From NCBI GenBank assembly GCA_036023115.1, contig JAYKKT010000061.1:15335001-15399000 (forward strand): DNA of 64,000 bases, read 5' to 3'. How positions within the stretch are numbered: position 1 is the stretch's first letter; every line of letters starts with the position of its first letter. Positions 47,431 to 58,614 of the stretch are shown piece by piece. This DNA comes from Brasenia schreberi (taxonomy: Eukaryota; Streptophyta; Magnoliopsida; Nymphaeales; Cabombaceae). The translations under genes and the position numbers were made by a program. The notes beneath the pieces were generated by a model. It did not search any database. It saw only the letters and a program-made list of their open reading frames with translations, and was not told the DNA's origin.

Positions 47431-49795
47431 AAAGTGTTACATATAATGTTTGCAATACTGCAAAATCGACTTATTCCGACTGTCGGCCGAAACAATTCCA
47501 ACTATTTTGGACATTTGAAATATTGTAAGATATATTCTGGTTGTTGGACAGTCCTAAACCAACATAATAGACAGGATTGTTGTTTTTCGAATTCCGATTA
47601 TAGGAAACTTAATGAGAACAGTCAGAATTTGTTTTATAAAACAATTGAACACGAGAATAATTTTCCTCCTTTCTCTCTTTCTCTCCCACGGTTCGTCTAC
47701 CGCAGAAATTCCCGCTCGCTCTTGGATCCCCCTTCCTGCGGTTCGTCTATTGCAAAAACCCTTATTTACGTTTTGTCTGTCTAAAAAATCTTCCCCATCT
47801 CCAAATCCCGATCTTGGTTTGCTCTTTCTTTTCGAATGAGTTGTTAGCAATGCAACGGATCTGCTTTATGTTTGAAGTTTGTTTGTAGTAATTTTAGCCG
47901 GTTTGTTTGGTTCGGTTCATAGCTTTTCGTACTTTCTAAGAATGTGTAAGGCTCTGCACTGTTGGGATTTCATTATCATATTGGCAGGATTGGTGTTGTC
48001 GGATTTTGTAATTTATTCCTCTTTGTCAAATCATAGTTGGTTGAGTTCAGCATTGTTAGCTGTTTCATCGGACGATATATAATAAAATCATATTTGGTTG
48101 ACTCCATTAAATATTTGTGGTTTTGTCAAATCATATTTATTCCTCTTTTTCTGATAATGCATTGTTGAGTTCGGTTTGGATGAGAATACATTTTTAGCTG
48201 GTTTTTATATTTTGAAATTTATTCCTGCTTGTGGTTGTCAATAACTCTGACCATCATTTTGCTTTTTTGACTTTTAGAAGAACCTGAATTGGTATTTATA
48301 TCCTTTTCTATTTTGATTAAACGTTAAACTGCTTTGAATTATCTCCTCTGTTCTGCATATTTGTGTTTGGAACTTTACCTCCATCGCGTGGAATAGAACT
48401 TAGTTGATACAAGTGTGTAAGAGAAAGTCCATCATGTGCAAAGCAGAAAAAGCTACGTAGTATTGGTTATTGTGTTCAAAAAGTAGTTCTTTTAGTCCCT
48501 TTGTGGAGTTTCTAGTTAACAATTAATGTGATAAGTTGATATGAATTCTAAAACTCTTCTCTTTTTTTTGTTTTAATAAGTCTCGTAATTGTTGGTCATT
48601 CAGATCATAATTCTAAAATAGTGATAGTTTTAATAAGTCTTATGTTCTCTAGAAAGGTGATTAAACATGAATGGCTGATATTTCTTGTTTGTTGTATTCA
48701 ATCACATTGCATGAGAAAACTTCTTCTTATTGAAAGAGAGCGGTACTAAAAAGGTTAGTTATTAATTGATTGGTTTACTGTATGTTTATCTTCAAATTAA
48801 TGTTCTATATTACTTGGACAATGATGATCCTAACACGTTTTATTAAAATTAATAGTATTATATTTTTTCGTACTATTGAGGTTGATGAGAATGTTTTTGT
48901 TGTCTTCTAGAGAAAACACGCCTTCGAAAACATAATGAAAAGTATATTTATATGATACAATTATAATGTAGTTATTGTAGTTAAATAACTTAAATTTTCA
49001 TATTTTCAAATATGCAAGCAAGATAAGTTCAGATCATTAGAGTCTTAGGATTGGTTGACATATTATGCTTGTTTAGGAATTATCTTTAATGTACATATGT
49101 AAACTTTTCTTTTTTATACTTTGTAAACATTTAAGCAAATCAATGTAGTGTTTGTACTTGACGATTGTGTGATTCATTTTTTATTATTCGGTATTATACC
49201 TGATTTATTCAGTGTGATTATGTATTATGCCTGACCAGGTGTAACGAATAGTTTTATAAATTTAAAAATTTTCAATGAATCAATGAAAAGAGGATATGTT
49301 TCGGAACTTATTCCAATTGTTATTAATAGTAAGAATGTGCATGAGAATAGTGAGAATATAGTAATTCCTATTGTTATGTCTATTGATTTCAAGATGTCTT
49401 ATTATGACTGTTGGATCAAGTTTTGTTTGTTGACAATTGTTCGAATAAAATATATTCCAACTGCCCTTGTGCATATTCTGGCTACTAATTCTGGTTGCTG
49501 GTAACAGCCGAAATATGTAGAGAAGCCATTGGAATATATTGTATCCTGATTATTGCTTCCGACGACATATTCTAGTTATCTCAACAAGTACTTCGACTAT
49601 CTCTACAGTTGGAATAATCCTATTTCGACCTTTTTTATTATGCTTTAAAATTTCGACTGTTTTATGATATTTTCGACTATTGTTTCAATGGTCAGAATTA
49701 CTTTTTCTAACTATTTTGGATAATCGGAATATGTTCAACCACGACAGTCAGAATTTGTGACAATTGTAGAAGTGTTTTTCTACTAATGGCCATCT
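47431..49795. mobile_element. Possible DNA transposon bounded by CGACTGT-type motif clusters
   Basis: Left cluster (47460-47630) and right cluster (49480-49780) share short motifs (CCGACTGTCGGCCG, TTGTTGGACAGTC, GACAGTCAGAATTTG) on both strands. The right end, GAAGTGTTTTTCTACTAATG, resembles an inverted CACTA terminus (rc of CACTA.TAGAAAAACACTT). A clear left terminus was not found. Inside, a GC-richer patch at 47690-47820 looks like a promoter/leader but has no following gene. Confidence 0.35.
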
Positions 49796-50449
49796 TTTTC
49801 ATTTAGGAAACCTTCCACTTGATTCACATGTCCTTGATGGCTGCCTTTCTCAAATGTGGAGTTGGCCGTCACAAGTCTGGTCTGGTTCTGGGTTTAGTTG
49901 CTAGGTCGAACTTGGAAGACAAACTTGGTACGGCTAGCTCTATCTTGATCCCAGTTCATTCGCAAACCTTGGGGTTTACTGAGCTAGCACTAAGTGGGTC
50001 ACATCAATGGCCCTGTTAAAGGAATAAATGTTTAGGTTTGCACGTTATGTAATAATGGCACAACATAACATTTAGGGTTGCAACTGAGATGAGATATTTA
50101 GGTCTCGAACCGACTTGATGACAGATCGAGCTCGGCAGTCTTATCAAGCTTGAGATAAGTTCAACATGTGAATGAGTTGAGCTTGAACTCATCGCTACTT
50201 GGCTGAAAGTTGCTCAAGCTGAGCTCAATTACGGTTCGTGGGAATATATTAGAAGTTTGGGTAAAATTCACAAAATGTACTATAGAACTGTGATTTCTGC
50301 CATTTTCCAATGTGTTCCTTGTGTTTCTTTTTTTTTCAAATGCGGACTCTGATATTTCTGCCATTTTCACGATAGTGAATTGTATCACTCTTGAGTCCTA
50401 TGTGGCTCCCGCTCATCTCAAAAACAAAATGGTGTGAAAATTAAGTTGC
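49796..50449. other. Unassigned, contains a GAGCTC-rich hAT-like patch
   Basis: From about 50070 (TAGGGTTGCAACTGAG) to 50225, words such as TCGAGCTCGG, TTGAGCTTG and AGCTGAGCTC recur, like the patch at 16030-16345. The TAGGGTTGCAA start is similar to a common hAT terminal sequence. No gene. Confidence 0.35.
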
Positions 50450-50815
50450 CTACATGGCATACAAATTGTTGGCACGAATTAATTTTTATAGTTATAATTA
50501 TTTTACTATTGTAATAATTGTTATATTAGTCAATAATATGAAAATTAAATATTATGGTATTAAAATATGTGATATTGTCAAAATAATATAAATAATGTTA
50601 TTGAATATTACTATATTATGAAGATGTTTTGTTAATAATCTTTAATAATATTGTTATATTAATACTATTTTATTAGATTATTTTATATAATTAATTTTAC
50701 ATAAATATATTAATATTAATATAATAAATAGTATATTAATAATATTAAATTATATTAATATCATATTAATACTACTAATATTAAGTTAATTATTTCAATG
50801 TAATATCCACAACAC
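50450..50815. repeat. Extremely AT-rich tract
   Basis: About 365 bases with very few G or C, built from ATTAATAT-type words. Such tracts can act as matrix-attachment-like or easily unwound DNA; the sequence alone does not show function. Confidence 0.7.
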
Positions 50816-51739
50816 TTAAGTTGAACTAATATTATTTTAGTAATTTGTTCCAAAATTCACAATAAACTTTGACCCATGACCTAATGACTGCAATTGTATA
50901 GGACACACGATTAAGCCAAAAGTAAGTTTGGATATCTTTTATAAATACTTCTCCTGCGATATATATGAAGGTAAATTTGAAAAATGTTTAGCCGGAGAGA
51001 TGGTTGCACTCACCTTGTGGGAATCAGCCTAGCTCCATCTTGCCTACCAAAAAAACTTTGTGGCTCATCCCTGACCTGGATCCATTTGGTACTGTGAATA
51101 GGTTGGACTAAGGTGGCATACCCCATTGATCCAAATCTTTAGAACCTCATTAATGTGGTAAAAAACAATAAATCTACGTATACGAGAACATGTACAGATT
51201 CTGTTTGTTGGTTAAGATCCGATCGGACCCAATCCATGTTTAAATAGGTCCAACATAAGGGTAAACAAGCACGATATGGTATCCGATCCGGTGAGGCCAC
51301 TAACTTTAAGCATGTTGCGGGTATGGACCAACCACACTAACTTTTCTCCATTGCCAACATTGTTTAATGGTCTTATCCAGTTTTCATGTAGTAGAACTTC
51401 TCGCCCCCTGAATCACAAATTCCCACTATGATAATGGTGAGATTATCCACTCTTAGAGAATGAGATGCATATATACTCTGATCATCAGGATTTGTTTATC
51501 ACATAATATAGTATTTTTCTCCAACATAAAGTACAGTATAAAATGTTAGCACAATCACTTAAGTATCTGCTTCTCTTTTGCGAGTTGGTTCTTTCATATG
51601 ATTTGACTTCATGCATCTTATTGTAAGTAAGATGCACAAGATGATGTGCCTTGTAGGCAAATTCCGAGGGGATGGATATCATGGGAAATTTTGGCCGTGT
51701 TCCTGAGTCGATCCCGAAGCTAGACACGTTCTGGTTTTC
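50816..51739. other. Unassigned intergenic DNA
   Basis: No gene recognised; the frame 51485-51805 (minus) has no domain. Confidence 0.35.
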
Positions 51740-51769
51740 TTGGAAACTGGAAGAGAATCCCGACAATTG

Positions 51770-51910
51770 AATACATTTACAGTTGAATACAAGTTTGAGA
51801 TACATACTTCGCCCTTCCTAAAATCTTATGGTTTTAATGTAAAAAATATATTTACAGTTGAATACAAGCGTGAGATACATACTTCGCCCCCTAACATAAT
51901 GAAATACATA
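51770..51910. repeat. Short tandem duplication, about 76 bp
   Basis: The word TTTACAGTTGAATACAAG with the following GAGATACATACTTCGCCC occurs at 51775-51813 and 51851-51889, differing at two bases. A third partial copy (GAAATACATACTTC) starts at 51900. Confidence 0.85.
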
Positions 51911-51929
51911 CTTCACTCCCTAACACTAT

Positions 51930-52226
51930 TTTCTAGATCCGTCACTGAATCTGAACCAGCCCGGTTCCAGTTTTTCTTTCCAAGCTGCTACGTTCGATTC
52001 CATAGTTGGGTTCTAAATCACTCATAACCGAAAAAGAACATTACAATTCTGAAATTTTGAAAATATGCAACCGCATATAGTGTGAATCAGTGCTTTGCAA
52101 CTGCTGATTCCAGTTCCATAGAAGATGTAACCAAAATGTCTGGTTCTGCATCCATTTTGATCGGTCCGGTTCTAGTTTCGGTTGGAACCACCCGGCCGGT
52201 TTCAAACCTGTCATGTCTACCCTAAG
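51930..52226. mobile_element. Possible hAT-type MITE
   Basis: GGTTCCAG, CCGGTTC and GGAACC words on both flanks of an AT-rich centre. The right end, ACCTGTCATGTCTACCCTA, inverts to a TAGGGTAGACATGACAGGT start of hAT type. Confidence 0.5.
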
Positions 52227-52643
52227 CCGTTAAGTGATCTGGACAAGGGTTCTTGTTGTCTTTTTATACAGTTCTTATAGATTGAGTCATGTCATGGCTT
52301 GCAAGTATCAATCATAAAAAGCGTGTATATATTCTTATTGCACGTTGGGTAGATATGTATTCCCCGATCTTTAATAAAGTATCAATTAGGAAATTGCCTT
52401 CACAAACCTGCCAGTTGATAGTAGGTTACTGTTTTGGTGCCTCTTTGGCCCCTACACAGGACACATTATGTCGCAAAGCATCGAGATACAAGTAGCCTTA
52501 TCTTACCTGCTGCAAAACCAAATTTGTTTTCATTTTTAGGTGAATTTTCTTTTGGCGATTGACAATTGGAACTTCTCAACGATCTTTTTTTCCCTTCTTA
52601 CGCAAGCTTCTGTTAGGCAGAGCCCCAACCGCAGATATGCACA

Positions 52644-53015
52644 CCCCGAAGATCTAGTAAAGGATATAATCAAGAATCCTTTAACTTTGTCCTGCATAAT
52701 ATACAGTAAAGTTTTTGGCAATATTGGCATACCAAGAATCCTTTAACTTCTCAACCAAATTCTACTTTTCAAATGCAAAGGACCCCGAAGATCTAGTAAA
52801 GGATATAATCAAGAATCCTTTAACTTTGTCCTGCATAATATACAGTAAAGTTTTTGGCAATATTGGCATACCAAGAATCCTTTAACTTCTCAACCAAATT
52901 CTACTTTTCAAATGCAAAGGACCCCGAAGATCTAGTAAAGGATATAATCAAGAATCCTTTAACTTTGTCCTGCATAATATACAGTAAAGTTTTTGGCAAT
53001 ATTGGCATACCAAGA
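52644..53015. repeat. 139-bp tandem repeat, 2.7 copies
   Basis: Copies at 52644-52782, 52783-52921 and 52922-53015 (partial) appear identical by eye. Within each unit the word CAAGAATCCTTTAACTT occurs twice. As 139 is not a multiple of three, frames shift between copies. The frames 52540-52746 and 52854-53123 both read the unit as PEDLVKDIIKNPLTLSCIIY, which I cannot assign. The identity of the copies implies a recent event or an assembly artefact. Confidence 0.9.
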
Positions 53016-53379
53016 TGGCTGACAATACAACTCCTTTCTACACTAATAAGTTACTTGAAAAACTTAATGAAGAAAGGAATCGATCAAAGGAATAAGAGAA
53101 TGATAACAAAATTAATAAAATGAAATCCATGAAAAGATTGTAAAGGTATCTACTGGCACTATGTAAATCTTGATCGAGATTCATTATATACGATTGGTAG
53201 TATCCTTTTTGTGCATGGTTTTTTAATCCATACTATCGTAACGTTAACGGCTCCTTTTGTCTCAAGCATTATGCCCTTTCGAGGTGTATAATGTCATCAT
53301 ACATCATAAGATAACGATAACCTTTGGCTTATGGGGATACTGACTCAAACATGAATCATTCCATTATTTTGAAAATCTT
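53016..53379. other. Unassigned intergenic DNA
   Basis: No gene recognised. Confidence 0.35.
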
Positions 53380-53719
53380 CCCACAAGTACTTATTCAATA
53401 CCTTGTTGGATTTGGATTTACCGAATTACTGGTATAAATCACCTATGCATAATATGATGATGTCTATGGTGTGGCAAAGTTTGAGTTGAACTATAACACC
53501 ATCCAGTAGAGACCAGAATCTATATCATGTGAAGAACCAGGGGGAACTGCGACATTTCTTGTTAAGAAACAAGGAACGGTTCCCCAGAAACAATTTCCGG
53601 TGTTGCTTAACCACACCGTGGTTCGCACAACTTGTTCATGGTTGATGATGGTAGACGAACTAGATAGTCTATAGGGAGAATGATCAACTTCAAACAACGT
53701 TAAAACGTTGAGTGTTGCA

Positions 53720-53832
53720 CTCAGAGCGACAGCTCACCCGGCTAGGGGGTCTCGACTCACAACTCGCAGATCGCGAGTTCGATACCTGGGGCTTGCTTAC
53801 CTCCCTTCGGCCTCCCCATTGTAACCAAAAGA
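53720..53832 (+). mobile_element. tRNA-derived SINE copy
   Basis: An A-box-like stretch (GCTCACCCGGCTAGGGGG), a B-box-like GAGTTCGATACC (53776-53787), then GGCTTGCTTACCTCCCTTCG and CCATTGTAACCAAAAG. It is the best-preserved SINE of the window and defines the family seen at 19085. Confidence 0.65.
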
Positions 53833-54139
53833 AAGAAGTTGGCCTTTGAAATGTTGATAAATGATAGTAATGATCGTGTAATAGGATCTGAACATTGGTT
53901 ATTAACAAATAGTGATCCTTGATAAATGATGAGGTTTCATATGATAATGTTGACGACCATGATGATGATAATGACAAAGGAATTGATAAAATCAGTACTG
54001 TCATGTTTCTGATCAATGTTACAACATCGTGCATCCGAAGTATCAAAATTGAGGAAAAAAAAACTCTTAACACTGAACAAAAGTATTAGTAGGTAATCTC
54101 AACCCCGAGTTGTCCTCATCTTCCACGATGCTTCAACGT

Positions 54140-54417
54140 TTATAAACAGGGTTTAGCTATGAATTTCGGATTCTGATCTCCGGCCATGATCACCACAATC
54201 TTTGGCTCTGTGTCAATTGCAATGCTCGTTTGCATGGCTGGTTTCTCTAGTGAATGGTGGCCCGATTCATGGTCGGGATCCTTCCAGTGGTTACAGGCTA
54301 ACATGATCAAGGAAAAGGCAATTAGAATTAGAACCACCCCGAAGCCACCAAACAGGTAAGGAATTGGAGAATTCCATCCTCCCAACCCACCAGGTCTTTG
54401 CTGAGTGCTCACAGGTC

Positions 54418-54421
<4 letters not shown>
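54140..54421 (-). CDS. GLUTAMINE DUMPER (GDU) family protein, C-terminally shortened
   Basis: A 93-codon frame from MRPVSTQQ. It matches the paralogue at 33544-33861 at 67 of 93 positions by my count, including WNSPIPYLFGGF before the single membrane segment (about 22-43), VIMAG at 77-81 and FIAKP at 87-91. A stop after PCL removes the acidic tail of 12 further residues present in the paralogue; the nucleotides beyond the stop still resemble it. The reading frame is open 24 codons further upstream, to 54493, but that part only translates a GA repeat (ERERER), so I chose the start shared with the paralogue. The core motif is intact, so the protein may still work in amino-acid export. Confidence 0.85.

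Positions 54422-54455
<34 letters not shown>
54421..54455. repeat. CT/GA microsatellite touching the GDU start codon
   Basis: 35 bases of alternating CT (GA on the coding strand) directly precede the ATG; the A of the repeat's last GA is the first base of the start codon context. It lies in the 5' untranslated region. The paralogue has only a short, impure purine patch there. Confidence 0.9.
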
Positions 54456-54457
<2 letters not shown>

Positions 54458-54500
54458 CTTTGGCCCCTGCTTTGTCATGGTGTTGCAAGGCATTCATCTA

Positions 54501-54508
54501 CTTTATAG
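54501..54508 (-). promoter_or_regulatory. TATA-like box of the GDU gene (copy B)
   Basis: Minus-strand CTATAAAG lies 80 bases upstream of the chosen start, at the same distance as in the paralogue. Confidence 0.6.
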
Positions 54509-54649
54509 AGGAGAATTATCTTTTACTGAAAAGTGGCTAATTAATTTTGTAATCTTTGCCAAAAAATAATGCTGATGTTCCTACCAACCTTTTATATATA
54601 CAAAGTACTGCTGAAGAATCAATTATTAGCTTAATCAGCTAAGCAGTTT

Positions 54650-55310
54650 TCCTTTATTGGGGGACAAGTTCTTTTCCATGTTGGGAGTTTCTGCTTGTTC
54701 TATATTAAAATAGATTTCTTATTCTTTTTTTCTTTCTTGGTTACAGTATGAGGCCGAATCCTAAATGAATTTCGTATTCTTTTAACTGTCACTTATATGC
54801 ATATGAAAAACAAAAGCATATAAATCTGTTTTCAAAGGAATTATGCAGGGAACGTAGGGCTGGTAAAGTACTAAGCTGCTCATAGTTCATCTGTTTGGCT
54901 CGTCCCTAGCTCGTTCCTATTCGGTTGGTTAAACGTGACCATAGTTCGTTCACCTTGGTTCAGCTAATGAAAGCTCCTTAAATACTACTTTTGTAAATTT
55001 CTTCTAAACAATTACCCTAAGGTAATCGTATTAAGTATTCAAGGTAAATGAAGGGTTATTTTCTTTTGACATTTTTATAACGACTTTGGGTAAGTGAAGG
55101 GCCATTTCATTTACAGCACTTCGTAAATCTCTCGCCCTACTTGGTTTCATTTGCTTCACAAAAGATGATGAACTATTTGTGAAAATGTTCAAATAAAGCT
55201 TGTTTTCCGTGATAATTGATCTCCTCACATCTCATGCATCCATCTTGTTGCTCGACAATAATGAGCTACTTTGCAAGGATCAAGTAAACATAATTTACTT
55301 TCTAAAGATT
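54650..55310. other. Upstream region of the GDU gene (copy B)
   Basis: Non-coding. The patch TTTATTGGGGGACAA (54653) matches 34083 in copy A. No separate gene. Confidence 0.45.
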
Positions 55311-55317
55311 TCATGAT

Positions 55318-55480
55318 GTGGCTCATGGAGCTAAAGCGCTCCTGGTTAGGAAGTTCACCAAAAGAACCTTCAAGTTGCAGGTCCCTAGTTCGACACCTAG
55401 CGTGTGCATGCCTGGTAGGGGTATATCAAACTCTAGCTTGCTTCTCAAAAAACCAAAAAGAACTTCAAGAAATATTGACA
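55318..55480 (+). mobile_element. tRNA-derived SINE copy
   Basis: GTGGCTCATGGAGCTAAAGC is followed by a B-box-like AGTTCGACACC (55387-55397), GTGTGCATGCCTGG and an A-rich end (CTCAAAAAACCAAAAAG). It is absent from the corresponding place in copy A. Confidence 0.6.
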
Positions 55481-56479
55481 GTGGTGTGGAAATCATATAG
55501 ACGGAAGAACTTTAATCACCTATTTGTTTTTCATGTAGCAGTGAATTCAAGTGAGTATTTTTCTTTACCTTTTCATATTTATTAGTGAGGATCATTCGTA
55601 AACAATATCATTAGCACGTGGTTTTCCATAGTGGTTAATAAAAGTTGCCATTGTTAACTTCTTTGCCTAGTTATCATTCCAATAGTTAAGATAATCTACT
55701 GTTCGATGCTTCAAAGTCACAATGACGTCCAAATCTTAATGTTAGCAACTTTATGGATAGTTTGATTAGAGCAACACGCAATGGAGATCTTGTTGTAGCA
55801 ATGGCATATCAATTATTTTAATGAAAGTTAACCAGAAAAGTGAAATGAATAATATTGGACTTTGCCTTGCCTCTAGTGCTTCCTTATCCATTAGCCTGTC
55901 CCACTTTGTGGAAAACTTGCTGCATAGCCCTCATGAGGTGCTTCATTTTTCACAGATGTCAAGGGGCTAAATGACAAAATGTCCCTCAATTAGATCATGA
56001 TTGTGCTGGGTTTTTCTTTTATTTTACAAAATATGCACAGGCAAATAATTCAGTGGTAGAGTTAGAGACAGCATAGAACAAGGTTGTTGATGAGTAACGA
56101 GAATTTGGATTTAGCTGTGAAAACATAAAGATGGAAAATACAGACAATATTTGCTGCAGTACGTTCTACGATATTGCAGGCTTAGCAAATTCTTTTTATC
56201 TCTAACTTTTTGTTTGCACATCTACAGTCTTTTTTATTCAACATAATTTGGTTATTTTATAAACGAAAGGACGATGGCCTATCTACTTTAACGTCTTAAA
56301 TTTATGGAAAATACTGGAATACCTCAAGAGTTCCATTGGTGAATAGTGTGCTTTTAGCAGTTAAAAGTAAAAGTCCATGAATTTGGCAACCTCATCCAGA
56401 TGATGCCAAACGTTTTGGGAAGTTCATACTCTCAAACCATCCTTACCAAGACAGTTAATCGGTGCATACACGGCAACTT
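55481..56479. other. Unassigned DNA between GDU promoter and block P
   Basis: The patch around 55850-55990 corresponds to 35060-35210 in copy A. No gene recognised. Confidence 0.4.
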
Positions 56480-57204
56480 TGTAAAAGACGCGCTCGAATT
56501 ATAATATTTGAAGGGATACAAAGTGGACGCAGGGACATGAACTTTAAGAAGAGGAAATCTTCCCCGCAACTGTGAAATTTGAAGGTAATGAAGAAACACA
56601 AGTAGCTCAAGAATCACTAAGGAATATAATATGTTTCTATGTGGAGTAGAGTTCCTCCTATGGGAACTATAAAGACTACGTATAGACCTTCTGGTTGGCT
56701 GAAACTTTTGCCAATGTAAACAGAAGGTTCCACTCGTTTCTGTTGGCGATTACTGGACACTTGGTTTATGGCTTTCTCCATCACGACAGCAGGTTTTGTG
56801 GTGAGGCATAGTCTCAGCATCCACTTCTGCTCCTCTCAAATATTTCTATTGTCAAATGGGTTTCTCACTCATAATTCAACTGTTTTGACAAAGGGAACCA
56901 TATGATCAAAAAGTCGCGAGAAATCATTTCACTATTGAGTCCTATTGGCCACTTCGATACTGGGGGATGTGATGGTGGGGCAGAAGCGACACTATTTATT
57001 GAGGACAAAAACTGGAAATGAGGGTTTGGAAAAAAAGTTTACTTCTATTATTGTCGAATAGGTGTAGATCAACTCGTATACACGAACAGGATAGTGTACG
57101 AATAGTATGTTGGTTGAGAAGGCATGCCTCTCTTCGAACATGATTGACACTCATAAATGCACATCCCAGCCTGACACGAGAATGTGTTAGGGTAAGTGGA
57201 GGCC

Positions 57205-57691
57205 TGGTAAGTAGTGGGGGGCCACTATTGGCTCCATTACTAACGACAATCATGAAATGGGGGAAGAAGGGCCTTCTTCTCGGATTTCATGAGTTGCATT
57301 TAAAAAAAATATAAATTGTTTTCTTTTATCTTTTGAAAAAGTCTTAAGCATCTCTCGGATCAAAGGGAATGGCTATTAAAAACGAAAACTCAGAGAGGAA
57401 AACTTGAAAGATGAAAAAATCTATGTATATATACAAAAGAAATATATATAAAAATATACATGATACGCAATACAATCGATCTTATTGAGAAAACCCTTAG
57501 CAGGAAACTTCATCCCAATCTCTCTTCCCTCTTTTTCCTAGTATCCAGCAGGCTCATAACTATTGCAACACAAAGCCCTATGTAAAGAGAACAAGTGTTT
57601 GTTGAGACAAAGAAGACAGTTGGCTTTAATAGACCCGTGACCAGCACCAACACTACGACAGTCGACTCCATCAATACCGTCGGCCCCAACA
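57205..57691 (+). repeat. 5' LTR of copia element 2
   Basis: Starts TGGTAAGTAGTGG and ends CCCCAACA. It aligns with 63495 onward. It contains only a short TATATATA run at about 57424-57432, where the 3' LTR has a long TA tract. Confidence 0.85.
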
Positions 57692-57693
57692 TC

Positions 57694-57705
57694 TGGTATC
57701 ATAGC
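57694..57705 (+). other. Primer-binding site of copia element 2
   Basis: TGGTATCATAGC, two bases after the LTR, differs at one position from TGGTATCAGAGC, complementary to initiator-methionine tRNA. Confidence 0.8.
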
Positions 57706-58506
57706 TTCGTTGAAGCTCCTCAACGACTCCATAACAGGCATGCCAGTTTTGTAAATGAAAAATAGTGAGAGAGAAGTATTAATGATGTCGAGAAAATTTC
57801 CAACATAAGTTTTTATAAATAAAAAACAGGAAGAAAATAGAGAAAAGATGTAGAGACAGTGAGAAGTCACTCATTGAAGGCGGCCTTAGAAAGGTCATAG
57901 GTCTTAAAATAAACAGATGACTTGAACGCCGTAAAGGCCAGGCAAAGAGAAAGAAGAAACAAAGAAAATCAGGCCAATAGAAAAGAATCATCAGCAACGT
58001 GCTCTTTGTTTCTTCTTTCTGTTTATCTCCCTCTTTGTCGAAATCGAAGAGGAAGAAAGGAAGGAACAGAGGTCAAAAGCGAAAGCCAGGCTAGATCAAA
58101 AGCAACGACCAAACCAAACTAGAGGCAAAGACAAGTGTTTGTTGAGACAAAGGACCCTTTTGCCCTTGTATGAAAACTTAAACTATAAAATATTATAGGA
58201 CAAAATTACCAAAATGGTAAGTCTTTCCTGCCCTTTGACAATAACTATGAAAAAACAGAGAGTAGTTTTACCAATTTATCCCAAGTCATTTTACTAAATT
58301 ACAGATCCTGGTATTCAAGTGTTTTTACGGATATCGCCCTCTCAGTTTTACAGATTATTCATTATGCCACTTGAGAAAAGTATAAGTTTACCCCTATACT
58401 TTCTCAGAAATACCGAGAATAGTATTTTTCATGTTAAGTCCCAAATTTTATTATATTTCCAAAGAAGTCCCTCTATGTTAAATAAAACATGTTGATGAAA
58501 AACAAA
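57706..58506 (+). other. Copia 2 leader region
   Basis: Untranslated by position. A 22-base word ending in GTTTGTTGAGACAAAG occurs both in the 5' LTR (57589-57610) and here (58132-58153). No gene recognised. Confidence 0.5.
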
Positions 58507-58614
58507 GTTACAATGTTGTGGTTGTATGTACAATCAGTTTTGCATTGGTTATTACCTTTTTTTATTTTATAAGAATTATATTTTTGAAAGAGTAGTTGTA
58601 CATGCAACTTAACT
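58507..58614. repeat. 108-bp inverted copy of copia 2 gag (left arm)
   Basis: This segment is the exact reverse complement, as far as I can see, of 59914-60021. The right arm is the native gag (reading TVKLHVQLLFQKYNSYKIKK on the plus strand), so the left arm is the extra copy. Confidence 0.9.

Larger units (their letters stand above)
53380..57030 (-). repeat. GDU-containing segmental duplication, copy B
   Basis: The counterpart of 33090-36700, with GDU gene, promoter, upstream patches and block P (56480-57030) in the same order. It ends close to the left LTR of copia element 2, which inserted at 57205. Two SINE copies inserted into this copy after the duplication. Confidence 0.8.

Noticed and set aside
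47554..47850. GC-richer patch with overlapping open frames on both strands, resembling a gene start
   Set aside because: No recognisable domain and no continuation into a coding region; it lies between transposon-like motif clusters.
3080..53015. Direct repeats considered as a CRISPR array
   Set aside because: The repeats are adjacent tandem duplications without spacers, in a plant-type genome.
54291..54497. Second frame over the GDU gene with an RERERER run
   Set aside because: It is an alternative-frame translation of the GA microsatellite and the GDU coding sequence.
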